Source: Acetobacteraceae bacterium
Lineage (GTDB): Bacteria > Pseudomonadota > Alphaproteobacteria > Acetobacterales > Acetobacteraceae
NCBI GenBank assembly: GCA_030041255.1
Contig: JASHOF010000161.1
Span: 1-46,799 of the forward strand
Length of the DNA stretch: 46,799 nucleotides
Direction: 5' to 3'
Each line of letters opens with the position of its first letter. Position 1 is the stretch's first letter. The notes below the pieces were generated by a model, which was not told the DNA's origin, ran no database searches, and saw only the letters and a list, made by a program, of their open reading frames with translations. Made by a program: the position numbers and the translations under genes. This document shows positions 36,923 to 45,167 of this stretch, piece by piece.

Positions 36923-37043
36923 GACGGGTTCCCTCGCGCTTTCTGCTGCACCGCGGCACGGGCAGTGGGGCTGGCGAGGGGGTATAGCAAGCCCCCGGCG
37001 CTTCGGCCATGGCACCCCGCCCGGAGCGGGGCGCCCGGGTGCC

Positions 37044-37292
37044 TCAGCCCGGCCCCCGCGCGAGGAGAAGGTGGCTGACACCGGCCGCATCGGTCTCCAG
37101 GCCAAGGATCGCGTGGCCTTGCTCGCGGGCGGTGGCAGGCACGTTCCGCAGCGGCTCGGCGCCGCGCAGATGGACGAGGAGGAGCTGGCCAGGCGCGAGC
37201 CGATCCAGGGCCAGGCGGGTGCGGACGTAAGTCATGGGGCAGGTTTCGCGGGTGATATCGAGTTCGAGATCAGGCTTTACATTGGTTCTCAT
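37044..37292 (-). CDS. TusA/SirA-like sulfurtransferase family protein
   Basis: 82 aa. The alpha/beta sandwich has the active-site Cys in [22 protein letters not shown]. The second proline of the classical CPxP motif is Thr here, a variant I associate with alphaproteobacterial members. TusA proteins carry sulfur as a persulfide. The start at 37292 ([12 protein letters not shown]) is preceded by GATGAGGAAA. It is divergent from mucR across 91 bases with mirror-symmetric features. Confidence 0.85.
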   Translation of the reverse strand: MRTNVKPDLELDITRETCPMTYVRTRLALDRLAPGQLLLVHLRGAEPLRNVPATAREQGHAILGLETDAAGVSHLLLARGPG

Positions 37293-37297
37293 AGTAA

Positions 37298-37379
37298 TTT
37301 CCTCATCCGGAAACAAACAATGGTTGCCGGAATCGCGGATCGGCAACTATATGATGGAAGATCGTATCCGATGAGGAAA
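37298..37379. promoter_or_regulatory. divergent tusA-like/mucR control region with two inverted repeats
   Basis: The 91-base gap between the two divergent genes is AT-richer than its surroundings. A near-perfect outer inverted repeat has arms at 37298-37311 and 37367-37379 (GATGAGGAAA on the outgoing strand in each direction), and each arm includes the Shine-Dalgarno sequence of its gene. An inner perfect 7-bp inverted repeat (GTTGCCG/CGGCAAC) is at 37323-37329 and 37341-37347, 11 bases apart. The inner repeat could be an operator; MucR proteins often bind their own promoter. That is inference. Confidence 0.5.
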
Positions 37380-37383
37380 GGGC

Positions 37384-37794
37384 ATGGCCGATCCAGCGGG
37401 AAACCCGGATGTCCTTGGACTGACGGCGCAAATCGTCTCCGCTCACGTTTCCAATAATTCCGTGGCGCCGGACGCCTTGCCGGCGCTGATCCAGGACGTT
37501 TATCGTACGCTCGCGGGGGTGGGCAAGGAAAGCCCGGCGGCCGAGAAGCCGCAGCCTGCGGTGCCGGTGAAGCGCTCAGTATTTCCTGACTATATTATCT
37601 GCCTGGAAGACGGGAAGAAGCTGAAGATGCTGAAACGGCATCTGAAGACTGCGTACAACATGTCCCCCGAGCAGTATCGCGAGCGCTGGGGGCTGCCGGC
37701 CGATTATCCGATCGTGGCCCCGAACTACACGCGGCACCGTTCATCGCTGGCCAAGAAGATCGGGCTTGGTACCAAGGCGCGCGCCCGCCGCTGA
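37384..37794 (+). CDS. mucR: MucR/Ros family transcriptional regulator
   Basis: 136 aa. The N-terminal part (LTAQIVSAHVSNNSV and LIQDVYRTL) matches the MucR oligomerisation region, and the DNA-binding zinc-finger region is PDYIICLEDGKKLKMLKRHLKTAYNMS. The possible metal ligands are Cys, Asp and one His; the second finger His (HxxxH) is Ala-Tyr here, a form known in part of the family. The C-terminal NYTRHRSSLAKKIGLG is conserved. MucR proteins bind AT-rich DNA and repress exopolysaccharide, motility and cell-cycle genes in alphaproteobacteria, so it could control the glycan locus in this window (inference). Confidence 0.93.
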   Translation: MADPAGNPDVLGLTAQIVSAHVSNNSVAPDALPALIQDVYRTLAGVGKESPAAEKPQPAVPVKRSVFPDYIICLEDGKKLKMLKRHLKTAYNMSPEQYRERWGLPADYPIVAPNYTRHRSSLAKKIGLGTKARARR

Positions 37795-37863
37795 GGAGCC
37801 GGATATCCCCTTTTGGCGGGGGTGGGGATTGACCTTCGACCCTGCCCTCACCCCTACCCCTCA

Positions 37864-37905
37864 CCGGGACCCCAGCAAAGTCCTGGGACTTTGCTGGGAG
37901 CCCGG
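37864..37905. repeat. intergenic palindromic element between mucR and fur-like gene
   Basis: A perfect 13-bp stem with a 2-base TG loop (37871-37883 and 37886-37898) is flanked by a second arm pair CCGGG/CCCGG (37864-37868, 37901-37905). CCCTCACCCC-type and GAGGGAGAGGGG-type sequence on the two sides extends the symmetry. It could work as a transcription terminator for mucR, though no T-tract follows; it looks more like a dispersed palindromic repeat. The whole 37795-38027 gap has no gene. Confidence 0.6.
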
Positions 37906-38027
37906 CCCAGAGGGAGAGGGGAATGATGTGGATGGGGCGGGAAACCGGATGCGGGTCCGAGCACTTGATCGGTCCGGCGGACGGCGGCAGGGTGCCGGCG
38001 GCGAATCGGGAAGGGCAAGCCTCACGC

Positions 38028-38543
38028 ATGACGCATCCTGAAGCCGGGCACCAGGAAGCGCCGCCACGCCGCCAGGTGCCCGCCCGCCGGAGGCAGGCAG
38101 GATCGGCGATCGAGCGTGCCTGCGTTGCCAGGGGCCTGAAGATGACCGGGCAGCGTCGCGTCATTGCCCGGGTGCTTTCCGAGGCATTGGATCACCCGGA
38201 TGTCGAGGAGGTCTATCGCCGTGCCGCCAGGCTCGATTCGCGCATCTCCATCGCGACGGTCTATCGAACGGTCCGGCTCCTCGAGGAGAAGGGCATCCTG
38301 GAGCGGCGGGATTTCGGCGGCGGGCGCGCCCGCTACGAACCTTCGGAACATGGCCACCACTATCACCTGATCGACGTCGATACGGGACGGGTGATCGAAT
38401 TCTCCGAGGGCGGGCAGGAGGCATTGCTGCAGGCGATCGCGGAACGGCTGGGCTTCACCATCGTCTCTGTCCGGCTCGAGCTGTTCGGCCGACGCAATGT
38501 CCCGGAGCGGGACGAGGCCGAGCGGCCTGGAGGTAACAAATGA
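38028..38543 (+). CDS. Fur/Mur-family metal-responsive regulator
   Basis: 171 aa from ATG 38028. A winged helix (MTGQRRVIARVLSEA, then RISIATVYRTVRLLEEKGILER) is followed by the dimerisation/metal domain with HGHHYHLIDVDTGRVIEF. Both CxxC structural zinc pairs of E. coli Fur are missing, as in alphaproteobacterial Fur/Mur proteins that often answer to manganese or haem-linked signals. The N-terminal 30 residues are poorly conserved, so the true start could be later; the frame is also open upstream to 37923. It overlaps olsB by four bases, placing an ornithine-lipid enzyme under the same transcript. Confidence 0.85.
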   Translation: MTHPEAGHQEAPPRRQVPARRRQAGSAIERACVARGLKMTGQRRVIARVLSEALDHPDVEEVYRRAARLDSRISIATVYRTVRLLEEKGILERRDFGGGRARYEPSEHGHHYHLIDVDTGRVIEFSEGGQEALLQAIAERLGFTIVSVRLELFGRRNVPERDEAERPGGNK

Positions 38544-39385
38544 CTGCCGAAAAGCCCATTGGCCTGACAGCGGAGGTCGGGTTCGCCGAACTCCGCTTCG
38601 GCAATCTCGGTGTCCGCCTCGCCCAGAGCATGGCCGAGATCGATGCCGTGCAGGCCCTTCGCTACCGTGTTTTCTACGAGGAGATGCGGGCCACTCCGAG
38701 CCGGCTCGCGTTGCGGACCCGGCGCGACCAGGACGATCTCGATGCCGTTGCCGACCATCTCCTGGTGATCGACTATGCACTCGGCTCCGGCCCGGAGAGC
38801 GTGGTCGGCACCTATCGGCTGATCCAGCGCGCGGCTGCCCAACGTGCGGGGCGCTTCTACACGGCCGGCGAGTTCGACATCACGCGCCTCCTGGCCTTTC
38901 GCGGCCGGCTGCTCGAGCTCGGCCGCTCGTGCGTCGATGCCGAGCACCGCAACAAGATGGTGGTGCAGCTTTTGTGGCGAGGCATTGCCGCTTATGTCTT
39001 CGAGCACCGGATCGACCTGATGTTCGGCTGCGCCAGCCTGCCGGGCACGGAGCCGGATGCCGTTGCGCCCGAGCTGACCTATCTCTACCACCATCACCTT
39101 GCCCCGCCTGGCATCCGCCCGGTGGCGCTGGCCGACCGGCATGTCGAGATGCGCCGGCTCGACCTTGATTCGCTCGACCGGCGCTGGGTCCTCAACCGGC
39201 TGCCACCGCTGATCAAGGGGTATCTCAGGCTGGGCGGTTTCGTGGGCGACGGAGCGGTGATCGACAGGGATTTCAACACCACCGACGTGGCGATGGTGGT
39301 GAAGACAGACCTCGTCACGGACAAATACTACCGCCACTATGAACGCCAGCTTCGCGACGCCCTCGATGACGAGCCCGATTCCTGA
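38540..39385 (+). CDS. olsB: L-ornithine N-alpha-acyltransferase, OlsB-like
   Basis: 281 aa acyl-ACP-dependent GNAT-fold enzyme (the 'hemolysin-like' group) that makes lyso-ornithine lipid. VGTYRLI, ITRLLAFRGRLLELGRSCVDAEHRN and LFGCASLPG-like MFGCASLPG are the typical blocks. The partner O-acyltransferase OlsA is not adjacent. Coupling to a Fur/Mur regulator gene by an ATGA overlap is unusual. Ornithine lipids replace phospholipids under phosphate or stress limitation. Confidence 0.85.
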   Translation: MTAEKPIGLTAEVGFAELRFGNLGVRLAQSMAEIDAVQALRYRVFYEEMRATPSRLALRTRRDQDDLDAVADHLLVIDYALGSGPESVVGTYRLIQRAAAQRAGRFYTAGEFDITRLLAFRGRLLELGRSCVDAEHRNKMVVQLLWRGIAAYVFEHRIDLMFGCASLPGTEPDAVAPELTYLYHHHLAPPGIRPVALADRHVEMRRLDLDSLDRRWVLNRLPPLIKGYLRLGGFVGDGAVIDRDFNTTDVAMVVKTDLVTDKYYRHYERQLRDALDDEPDS

Positions 39386-39600
39386 GCCGAGCCGGGGGTG
39401 CCTGGCGGGCTGCAAGGGAATGCTGCGCCCTGCCGGCTGAATGGCCAGCCTGTAGCACCGGGGCTCGGGAGGCGCGGGCGGAGCCGCCTGGCAGGTGGCG
39501 AAGCCGGCGTTGGCTGGAGGGCCTGAGCGGGTACAGGGCGGATCTGGCAGCGATCCTCCTCGGGGCGCTGGCCGCGCTCAGCCTGCCGCCCTGGCACCTG

Positions 39601-41022
39601 GTGCCGCTGCTGGCGGTGGCGGTGGCCGGGCTTTGTGTGCTGATCGATGCGAGCCCGCCCGGGTGGCGGGGTGTGCGGCGCGCAGCCCGGCGGGGCTACT
39701 GGTTCGGCTGCGGCTATTTCGCGCTCGGGCTGTACTGGATTACCGATGCGATCCTGGTGCGGGCAGCCGCGTTCTGGTGGCTGGTGCCACTCGCCGTGCC
39801 GCTGACGGCGCTCGGGCTGGCCATCTTCATCGCCGCTCCGGCCGGCCTCTCGCGGTTCTTCCCGGCGGGGCTGGCGCGCGTGCTCGGTTTCGCTGGCCTC
39901 TTTACGCTCGGTGAGCTGGCGCGGGGTTTCGTGCTAACCGGATTCCCCTGGAACCTCTGGGGCAGCGCCTGGGTATTGCCGGGGCTCTCGGGGGACGTCT
40001 TCATCCAGCCGGCGGCGTGGATCGGGGTCTATGGCCTGACGCTGGCGACGGTCCTGGTGGCGGCCCTGCCGACGCTCGGGCCGCGAGGGTGGGCCGCCGC
40101 GGCGGCCATCCTGCTGATCTGGGCGGGGGCCGGGGCGGCGCGGCTGGATGCGCCGCTGCCGCCGCCCGCGCCGCTCAGGGTGGCGCTGCTGCAGGGCAAT
40201 ATCGCCGAGACAATGAAATTCGGTCAGGCGCGTGCGCTGCATATCTTCGACATCTATCTCGGCCTGACCCACCAGGCCGCGGCGGAGGCCGGCGGACATC
40301 CGCTCGCGATCGTGTGGCCGGAGACGGCAAGCCCGTATCTGCTGGAGACGGACGGCGCGGCGCGGGCCGCCATTGCCGCCGCGGCCGGGCCGGGTGTGCC
40401 GGTGCTGGCCGGCTCCATCCGCTTCGATCAGGACGGGCGGCCGCGCAACAGCCTGATCGTGGTGGACGGGCCGGGCCCGCCAGCGGCCATTTATGACAAA
40501 TGGCACCTGGTTCCGTTCGGTGAGTACCAGCCGAGCTGGCTGCCGCTGCCGATCGAAGTGGTGCCGGGCGGTGGCTTCAGTGCCGGACCCGGCCCTCGCA
40601 CGGTCGTGATCGCCGGGCTGCCGCCCTTCGGGCCGCTGATCTGTTACGAGGCGATCTTCTCGGGCCGGATCGTCCGCGGGAAGCGGCCGGACTGGCTGGT
40701 CAACATCACGAACGACGCCTGGTTCGGCGACACGGCGGGGCCGCGCCAGCATCTGGCGGCTGCCCGCCTGCGCGCGGTCGAAGAGGGGCTGCCGCTGTTG
40801 AGGGCGGCCAACACCGGCATTTCGGCGGCGTTCACGGCGCGTGGAAGGCCCGACGGCCGGCTGGGGTGGGGCCGGCGCGGTCTTCTGATGGTGCGGCTGC
40901 CCGGCGCATTGCCACCTACTCTCTACGCCCGGTTTGGATTAGCGATCCCCGCCTTGCTCGCGGTCCTGATGCTGGCGGCGGGTGCTGTCTCCGGAATGGC
41001 CCTCGGATTGCAAAAAAGTTAA
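39601..41022 (+). CDS. lnt: apolipoprotein N-acyltransferase
   Basis: Inner-membrane enzyme that N-acylates the Cys of lipoproteins. At least 473 aa from GTG 39601. The nitrilase-domain triad is Glu241 (VWPETASPY), Lys300 (YDKWHLVPFGEY) and Cys348 (ICYEAIF), with several membrane helices before it and one after. The first membrane helix appears to begin upstream: in the same frame, codons from about 39523 read as ILLGALAALSLPPWHLVPLLA, the normal Lnt N-terminus. No in-frame ATG, GTG or TTG lies there; a CTG at 39523 has GGAGG just before it. Either a non-standard start or a base error is likely. Confidence 0.9.
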   Translation: MPLLAVAVAGLCVLIDASPPGWRGVRRAARRGYWFGCGYFALGLYWITDAILVRAAAFWWLVPLAVPLTALGLAIFIAAPAGLSRFFPAGLARVLGFAGLFTLGELARGFVLTGFPWNLWGSAWVLPGLSGDVFIQPAAWIGVYGLTLATVLVAALPTLGPRGWAAAAAILLIWAGAGAARLDAPLPPPAPLRVALLQGNIAETMKFGQARALHIFDIYLGLTHQAAAEAGGHPLAIVWPETASPYLLETDGAARAAIAAAAGPGVPVLAGSIRFDQDGRPRNSLIVVDGPGPPAAIYDKWHLVPFGEYQPSWLPLPIEVVPGGGFSAGPGPRTVVIAGLPPFGPLICYEAIFSGRIVRGKRPDWLVNITNDAWFGDTAGPRQHLAAARLRAVEEGLPLLRAANTGISAAFTARGRPDGRLGWGRRGLLMVRLPGALPPTLYARFGLAIPALLAVLMLAAGAVSGMALGLQKS

Positions 41023-41032
41023 TATTAGTCTC

Positions 41033-41056
41033 TTCACGGTAGATTTATCCGTGAAA
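41033..41056. terminator. short inverted repeat after lnt
   Basis: A 7-bp perfect stem (TTCACGG at 41033-41039, CCGTGAA at 41050-41056) with a 10-base loop begins 10 bases after the lnt stop. It is followed by an AT-rich but not T-only stretch, so it is a weak intrinsic terminator candidate or an operator for the promoter just downstream. Confidence 0.35.
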
Positions 41057-41069
41057 TTTACGATCTTAT

Positions 41070-41097
41070 TGACACTTCGGGTTGTGGAGCTAAGATG
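41070..41097 (+). promoter_or_regulatory. sigma70-type promoter upstream of the XRE regulator gene
   Basis: TTGACA at 41070-41075 and TAAGAT at 41092-41097 are separated by 16 bases, within an AT-rich stretch. It is the clearest housekeeping promoter seen in the window and lies about 110 bases upstream of the XRE gene start. Confidence 0.6.
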
Positions 41098-41205
41098 CGC
41101 CCACTAGGAAAGCGAGTGTTATTGTTTCTCACCCAAAAAGGGTGAACTCCCAGCTCCTTAACGAATGGTTGAAGAGCAGATGGCCACCGTACGCCAGGTC
41201 AGCCC

Positions 41206-41685
41206 ATGAGCGGCTGGAGCAGCGGACCCGCCGCAGAAGACAACGGGCGGGCCGACCGCGAAAGTCGCGCCAGCCCGATCGATGCCCATGTGGGCTCCCG
41301 CATTCGCCTCCGCCGGACTCTCCTCGGCCTCTCCCAGGAACGGCTGGGCGATGCGCTTGGCCTCACATTTCAGCAGGTCCAGAAATATGAGCGCGGCATC
41401 AACCGGGTGGGCGCGTCCAGGTTGTTCGACCTGGCGCGCGTGCTCGATGTGCCGATCAGCTTCTTTTTCGATGATATGCCTGAACCGCTTGGCTCCCAGG
41501 CGCCGAACCTGGCCCCGGCCGGGTTCGGCGGCATGGCCGAGGCGCAGGAAGGGTTCGGTTCGGATTCGGTTATGAACCGCCGCGAAACGATCGACCTTCT
41601 GCGCGCCTATTATCGGATCTCCGATGCGGCGGTGCGCAAGCGCGTGTTCGAACTGATCCGCTCGCTGGCGCCGGATCCGCAATAA
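41206..41685 (+). CDS. XRE-family helix-turn-helix regulator
   Basis: 159 aa. The cro/C1-type HTH runs over about residues 27-85: IRLRRTLLGLSQERLGDALGLTFQQVQKYERGINRVGASRLFDLARVLDVPI is complete (two turns and the recognition helix). The C-terminal 60 residues (NRRETIDLLRAYYRISDAAVRKRVFELIRSL) match a small alphaproteobacterial group of chromosomal XRE proteins, not phage repressors. It has its own promoter. Target unknown. It is convergent with smpB, 63 bases away. Confidence 0.9.
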   Translation: MSGWSSGPAAEDNGRADRESRASPIDAHVGSRIRLRRTLLGLSQERLGDALGLTFQQVQKYERGINRVGASRLFDLARVLDVPISFFFDDMPEPLGSQAPNLAPAGFGGMAEAQEGFGSDSVMNRRETIDLLRAYYRISDAAVRKRVFELIRSLAPDPQ

Positions 41686-41748
41686 CCCGAGGTTCCTGCC
41701 GGGGTTGGCTGCCGAACAGCCGGACAGGCAGCGGTTGCAGGCGGCTGG

Positions 41749-42234
41749 TCAGCCTTTCGCCCGCATCAGCCGTGCCTTGTCGCGTTGCCAGTCACGCTCG
41801 GCGATGGCGCGGCGCTTGTCTTCCTTCTTCCGCCCCTCGGCGAGCGCGAGCAGAACCTTGGCCCGGCCGCGCTCGTTGAAGTGGATGTCGAGCGGCACCA
41901 GGCTCGCGCCTTCGCGCGTGATGGCACCGACCAGGCTCGCGATCTGGCGCTTGCCGAGCAGGAGCTTGCGCGGCGCGCGCGGCTCGAAGCGCGACAGCAC
42001 GCCGCCCTGATATTCGGGGATGTAGGCGTTGAAGAGCCAGAGTTCGCCCGCCCGCTCGCCCGCCCAGGCATCGCCGAGCGTTGCACGGCCGAGACGAAGC
42101 GACTTCACCTCCGGGCCTTTCAGCACCAGGCCCGCTTCCAGGGTTTCGCGGATCGTATAGTTGAACCGTGCCTTGCGGTTCTGGGCGACCACGCCGTGCG
42201 CGATCAGACCCTGGCTTTTCCGACGCGCCGCCAC
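41749..42234 (-). CDS. smpB: SsrA-binding protein
   Basis: 161 aa. NRKARFNYTIRETLEAGLVLKGPEVKSLR and the late ERDWQRDKARLMR are characteristic of SmpB, which brings tmRNA to stalled ribosomes. It lies seven bases after dapA on the same strand. The tmRNA gene itself is not in this window. Confidence 0.97.
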   Translation of the reverse strand: MAARRKSQGLIAHGVVAQNRKARFNYTIRETLEAGLVLKGPEVKSLRLGRATLGDAWAGERAGELWLFNAYIPEYQGGVLSRFEPRAPRKLLLGKRQIASLVGAITREGASLVPLDIHFNERGRAKVLLALAEGRKKEDKRRAIAERDWQRDKARLMRAKG

Positions 42235-42241
42235 ATCGCAC

Positions 42242-43120
42242 TCAGTTGAGCAGCCCGACCTCGGTCATCGCCTGGCGCACCTTGGCGCGGGTGGCTTCTG
42301 CCAAAGGCGCGAGCGGCAGACGGCAGAATTCGCTGCTGCGGCCGAGCAACGATGCGGCGTACTTGACGGGCCCGGGACTGGTCTCCGCAAACAGCGCATC
42401 ATGCAGCGGCAGCAGCCGGTCCTGCATGCCGATCGCGTCTGCCACGCGGCCCTGGCGCCAGGCGGCATGCATCGTGCTGCAGAGTCTTGGTGCCACATTG
42501 GCGGTGACGCTGAGGCAGCCGTCTCCGCCGGCGGCGAGGAAGGCGACCGCGGTGTGGTCTTCGCCGGAAAGCTGGCAGAAGGACATTCCGCAGGCGCGAC
42601 GGGTATGCAGCGGTCGCGCGAGGTTGGCGGTCGCATCCTTCACGCCGACGATGTTCGGGTGCTTCGCCAGCCGCGCCATGGTCTCGACGCTCATGTCGAT
42701 CACGGAACGGGAGGGAATGTTGTAGATGATGATCGGCAGATCGACCGCGTCGGCAATCGCCTTGAAGTGCAGATAGAGTCCCTCCTGGGTCGGCTTGTTG
42801 TAGTAGGGGGTGACGATGAGAGCAGCGTCGGCGCCCGCTTCTTTGGCGTGCCGCGTGAGGTCCGTTGCCTCTGCCGTGCTGTTCGAACCGGTGCCGGCGA
42901 GCACCGGCACCCGGCCCTTGGCGACGCTGATGGCGATATCCACCGCACGTTTGTGCTCGGCATGGCTCAGGGTGGGCGACTCGCCGGTGGTGCCCATCGA
43001 GAGCACGCCTTCCGTTCCTTCGCCGATCTGCCAGTCGACGAACTCCTCGTAAGCCTTCTCGTCCATGGCGCCGTCGCTGCGCATGGGCGTGATCAGGGCG
43101 ACCAGAGACCCCTTGAACAT
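42242..43120 (-). CDS. dapA: 4-hydroxy-tetrahydrodipicolinate synthase
   Basis: 292 aa TIM-barrel lyase that condenses pyruvate with aspartate semialdehyde in lysine/diaminopimelate synthesis. The Schiff-base Lys161 (GVKDA), Thr45-Thr46 (MGTTGES) and Tyr133 (IIYNIPSR) are intact. It is co-oriented with smpB, a common order in alphaproteobacteria. Confidence 0.96.
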   Translation of the reverse strand: MFKGSLVALITPMRSDGAMDEKAYEEFVDWQIGEGTEGVLSMGTTGESPTLSHAEHKRAVDIAISVAKGRVPVLAGTGSNSTAEATDLTRHAKEAGADAALIVTPYYNKPTQEGLYLHFKAIADAVDLPIIIYNIPSRSVIDMSVETMARLAKHPNIVGVKDATANLARPLHTRRACGMSFCQLSGEDHTAVAFLAAGGDGCLSVTANVAPRLCSTMHAAWRQGRVADAIGMQDRLLPLHDALFAETSPGPVKYAASLLGRSSEFCRLPLAPLAEATRAKVRQAMTEVGLLN

Positions 43121-43150
43121 GGCGTCCTCCGCGGCTCGGTAGCGGACATA

Positions 43151-43180
43151 TCAACGCTAGGCTGGTCAACGCTAGGCTGG
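43151..43180. repeat. two exact tandem copies of a 15-bp unit
   Basis: TCAACGCTAGGCTGG occurs at 43151-43165 and again at 43166-43180, in the divergent gap between dapA and slt. It is probably a small slippage duplication within the dapA upstream region. Confidence 0.85.
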
Positions 43181-43223
43181 CGGGGGATACGCCGCAAGAC
43201 GGTCCGCATGATATAGACTGCCA

Positions 43224-45167
43224 ATGTTTCGCCGCCTCACGATCGAGACGCTGCTCTTTGCCTTCCTTTCCGCCTGGCCCGCCGTGGCGCAGAATCCGAT
43301 GCCGGCGGTGCGCGCCGACCTGTGGGCGGAAGCGGCGCAGGATGCCGCACAGTACGCAGACCCGGTCGCCGCCAAGCTCGTCACCTTCTACCGCCTGCTC
43401 GATCCCGGCGCCGCCGGGCCGGCGGAAATCGCTTCCTTCCTTCAGGCCAATCCGGACTGGCCGTTCCAATCCCTGCTCAGGGACCGACTCGACCTGGCGC
43501 TGGAGACCGAGGTCGATGACGGAGTGGTGCTGCAAATCTGCAAGGACCATCCGCCACAGGCCGCACTCGCCCTCCTTCGCTGCGCCGAGGCCGAACGGGC
43601 GGCCGGGGCGAACGGGCAAGCCGGGGCCGGCGCCCGGAAGGCCTGGATCATCGGCGATTTCTCTCCCGCCGAGGAAACGGCGATCCTGGCGCGCTGGGGT
43701 GATCTCTTCACGGCAGGCGACCAATGGCAGCGCTTCGCCAACCTGGCGGGGGAGGCGCCGGCGGCGGCAGCGCGGCAATTGTTGCGGCTGGCGCCCGCGG
43801 ACCAGGCGGGCGGCAGGGCATGGCTCGGCCTGGCGCAAGAGAAGGAGGGCGCCTGGGACAGCTATGCAGCGCTGCCGACGGCAGAGCGGCAGAAGCCGGG
43901 CCTCTTCCTGGCCGCCGCGGGGTGGCTCGAACAGCAGGGGTATCGGGACCGGGCGGTCAGGCTCTGGCAACAGGAAGGGGACGCGATCGAGCAGGCTGCA
44001 CCCGAGTCGGAACGATCAGCCTTCTGGAACGAGCGCGACATCCTGGCCCGCGACCTGCTGCAGGTCGATCAACCGAAGCCGGCCTACACCCTGGTCGCGG
44101 CACCGCCCGCGATCGACCCGCGAGATGCTCTCAGCCAGCAATTCCTCGCCGGCTTCATCGCCTTGCGCTGGCTGCACGCGCCGGCCGAGGCAGCGCCACA
44201 CTTCCAGGCGCTGGCAGACGCCTCCGATGCCGTGATTACGCAGGGCCGCGCGCACTACTGGCTCGGGCGGGCCGCGGCGGCGGCCGGCGACAAGAACGCG
44301 GCGGCGCGGCAATACCAGGAAGCAGGAGCCTGGCTGACCAGCTATTACGGGCAGCTTGCCGCGCTGGCTCTCGACGACAGCCCGGCCGATCTCGATCGCC
44401 GCATCCGTGCGCTTCGGGATCCCGCTTGGACGCCGGGCCAGGCCCTTCGGTTTGCCAGCCGGGAAGTCACCCGCGCTGCCGCCTTCCTGGTGGCCTGGGG
44501 CGAGCCGCGCCGGGCGCGCGCCTTCGTACTCAAGCTGGTGGAGCTGGCGCCGGAGCCCGCCATGCGCTCGCTGGCAGCGCGGCTTGCCCTCGGCTTCGGG
44601 TTGCCCGACCAGGCGGTGGCCGCGAGCCGGCTGGCCGGCGTCTATGGCGACATGCTGCCGCAATCCGGCTGGCCGATTCCGGTCGAGGTACCGGCCGATG
44701 GCGTGGATCCGGCGGTCGTTCTCGGCGTCATTCGCCAGGAAAGCAGCTTCGATGCGGGCGCCGCCAGTCCGAGCGGTGCGCTTGGGCTGATGCAACTCAT
44801 GCCCTCCACCGCGGAGCACGTGGCGCACAGCCTCGGAGAGCGGGTGACGCTGGCGGCGCTGACGAGCGATCCCTCGCAGAACATCGCCCTTGGCGCTACC
44901 TATTTGCGCGAGTTGCTCGACCGCTTCGATGGCTGCCTGCCGCTGGCGCTTGCCGCCTACAACGCGGGTCCGGAAAATGTCAGCAACTGGCTGGCCGAAA
45001 ACGGCGATCCGCGCACGAGGGCGATCGACATGCTGGACTGGATCGAACTGATCCCGTACGGCGAAACGCGCGATTACGTGGAGCGCGTGATCGAGAGCAT
45101 CGCGATCTACCAGGCGAAGCTCGCTGAGGACCAGCCATATCCGCTGGCGCAATGGTTGCGTCCCTGA
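43224..45167 (+). CDS. slt: soluble lytic murein transglycosylase
   Basis: 647 aa periplasmic enzyme with a signal peptide (MFRRLTIETLLFAFLSAWPAVAQ). A long alpha-superhelical, TPR-like region leads to the lysozyme-like SLT domain at about residues 490-620. The catalytic Glu is E506 in IRQESSFDAGAASPSGALGLMQLMPSTA; AAYNAGPENVSNWL is the second motif. It cleaves peptidoglycan glycan strands to 1,6-anhydro ends. It overlaps the next gene by 16 bases. Confidence 0.95.
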   Translation: MFRRLTIETLLFAFLSAWPAVAQNPMPAVRADLWAEAAQDAAQYADPVAAKLVTFYRLLDPGAAGPAEIASFLQANPDWPFQSLLRDRLDLALETEVDDGVVLQICKDHPPQAALALLRCAEAERAAGANGQAGAGARKAWIIGDFSPAEETAILARWGDLFTAGDQWQRFANLAGEAPAAAARQLLRLAPADQAGGRAWLGLAQEKEGAWDSYAALPTAERQKPGLFLAAAGWLEQQGYRDRAVRLWQQEGDAIEQAAPESERSAFWNERDILARDLLQVDQPKPAYTLVAAPPAIDPRDALSQQFLAGFIALRWLHAPAEAAPHFQALADASDAVITQGRAHYWLGRAAAAAGDKNAAARQYQEAGAWLTSYYGQLAALALDDSPADLDRRIRALRDPAWTPGQALRFASREVTRAAAFLVAWGEPRRARAFVLKLVELAPEPAMRSLAARLALGFGLPDQAVAASRLAGVYGDMLPQSGWPIPVEVPADGVDPAVVLGVIRQESSFDAGAASPSGALGLMQLMPSTAEHVAHSLGERVTLAALTSDPSQNIALGATYLRELLDRFDGCLPLALAAYNAGPENVSNWLAENGDPRTRAIDMLDWIELIPYGETRDYVERVIESIAIYQAKLAEDQPYPLAQWLRP

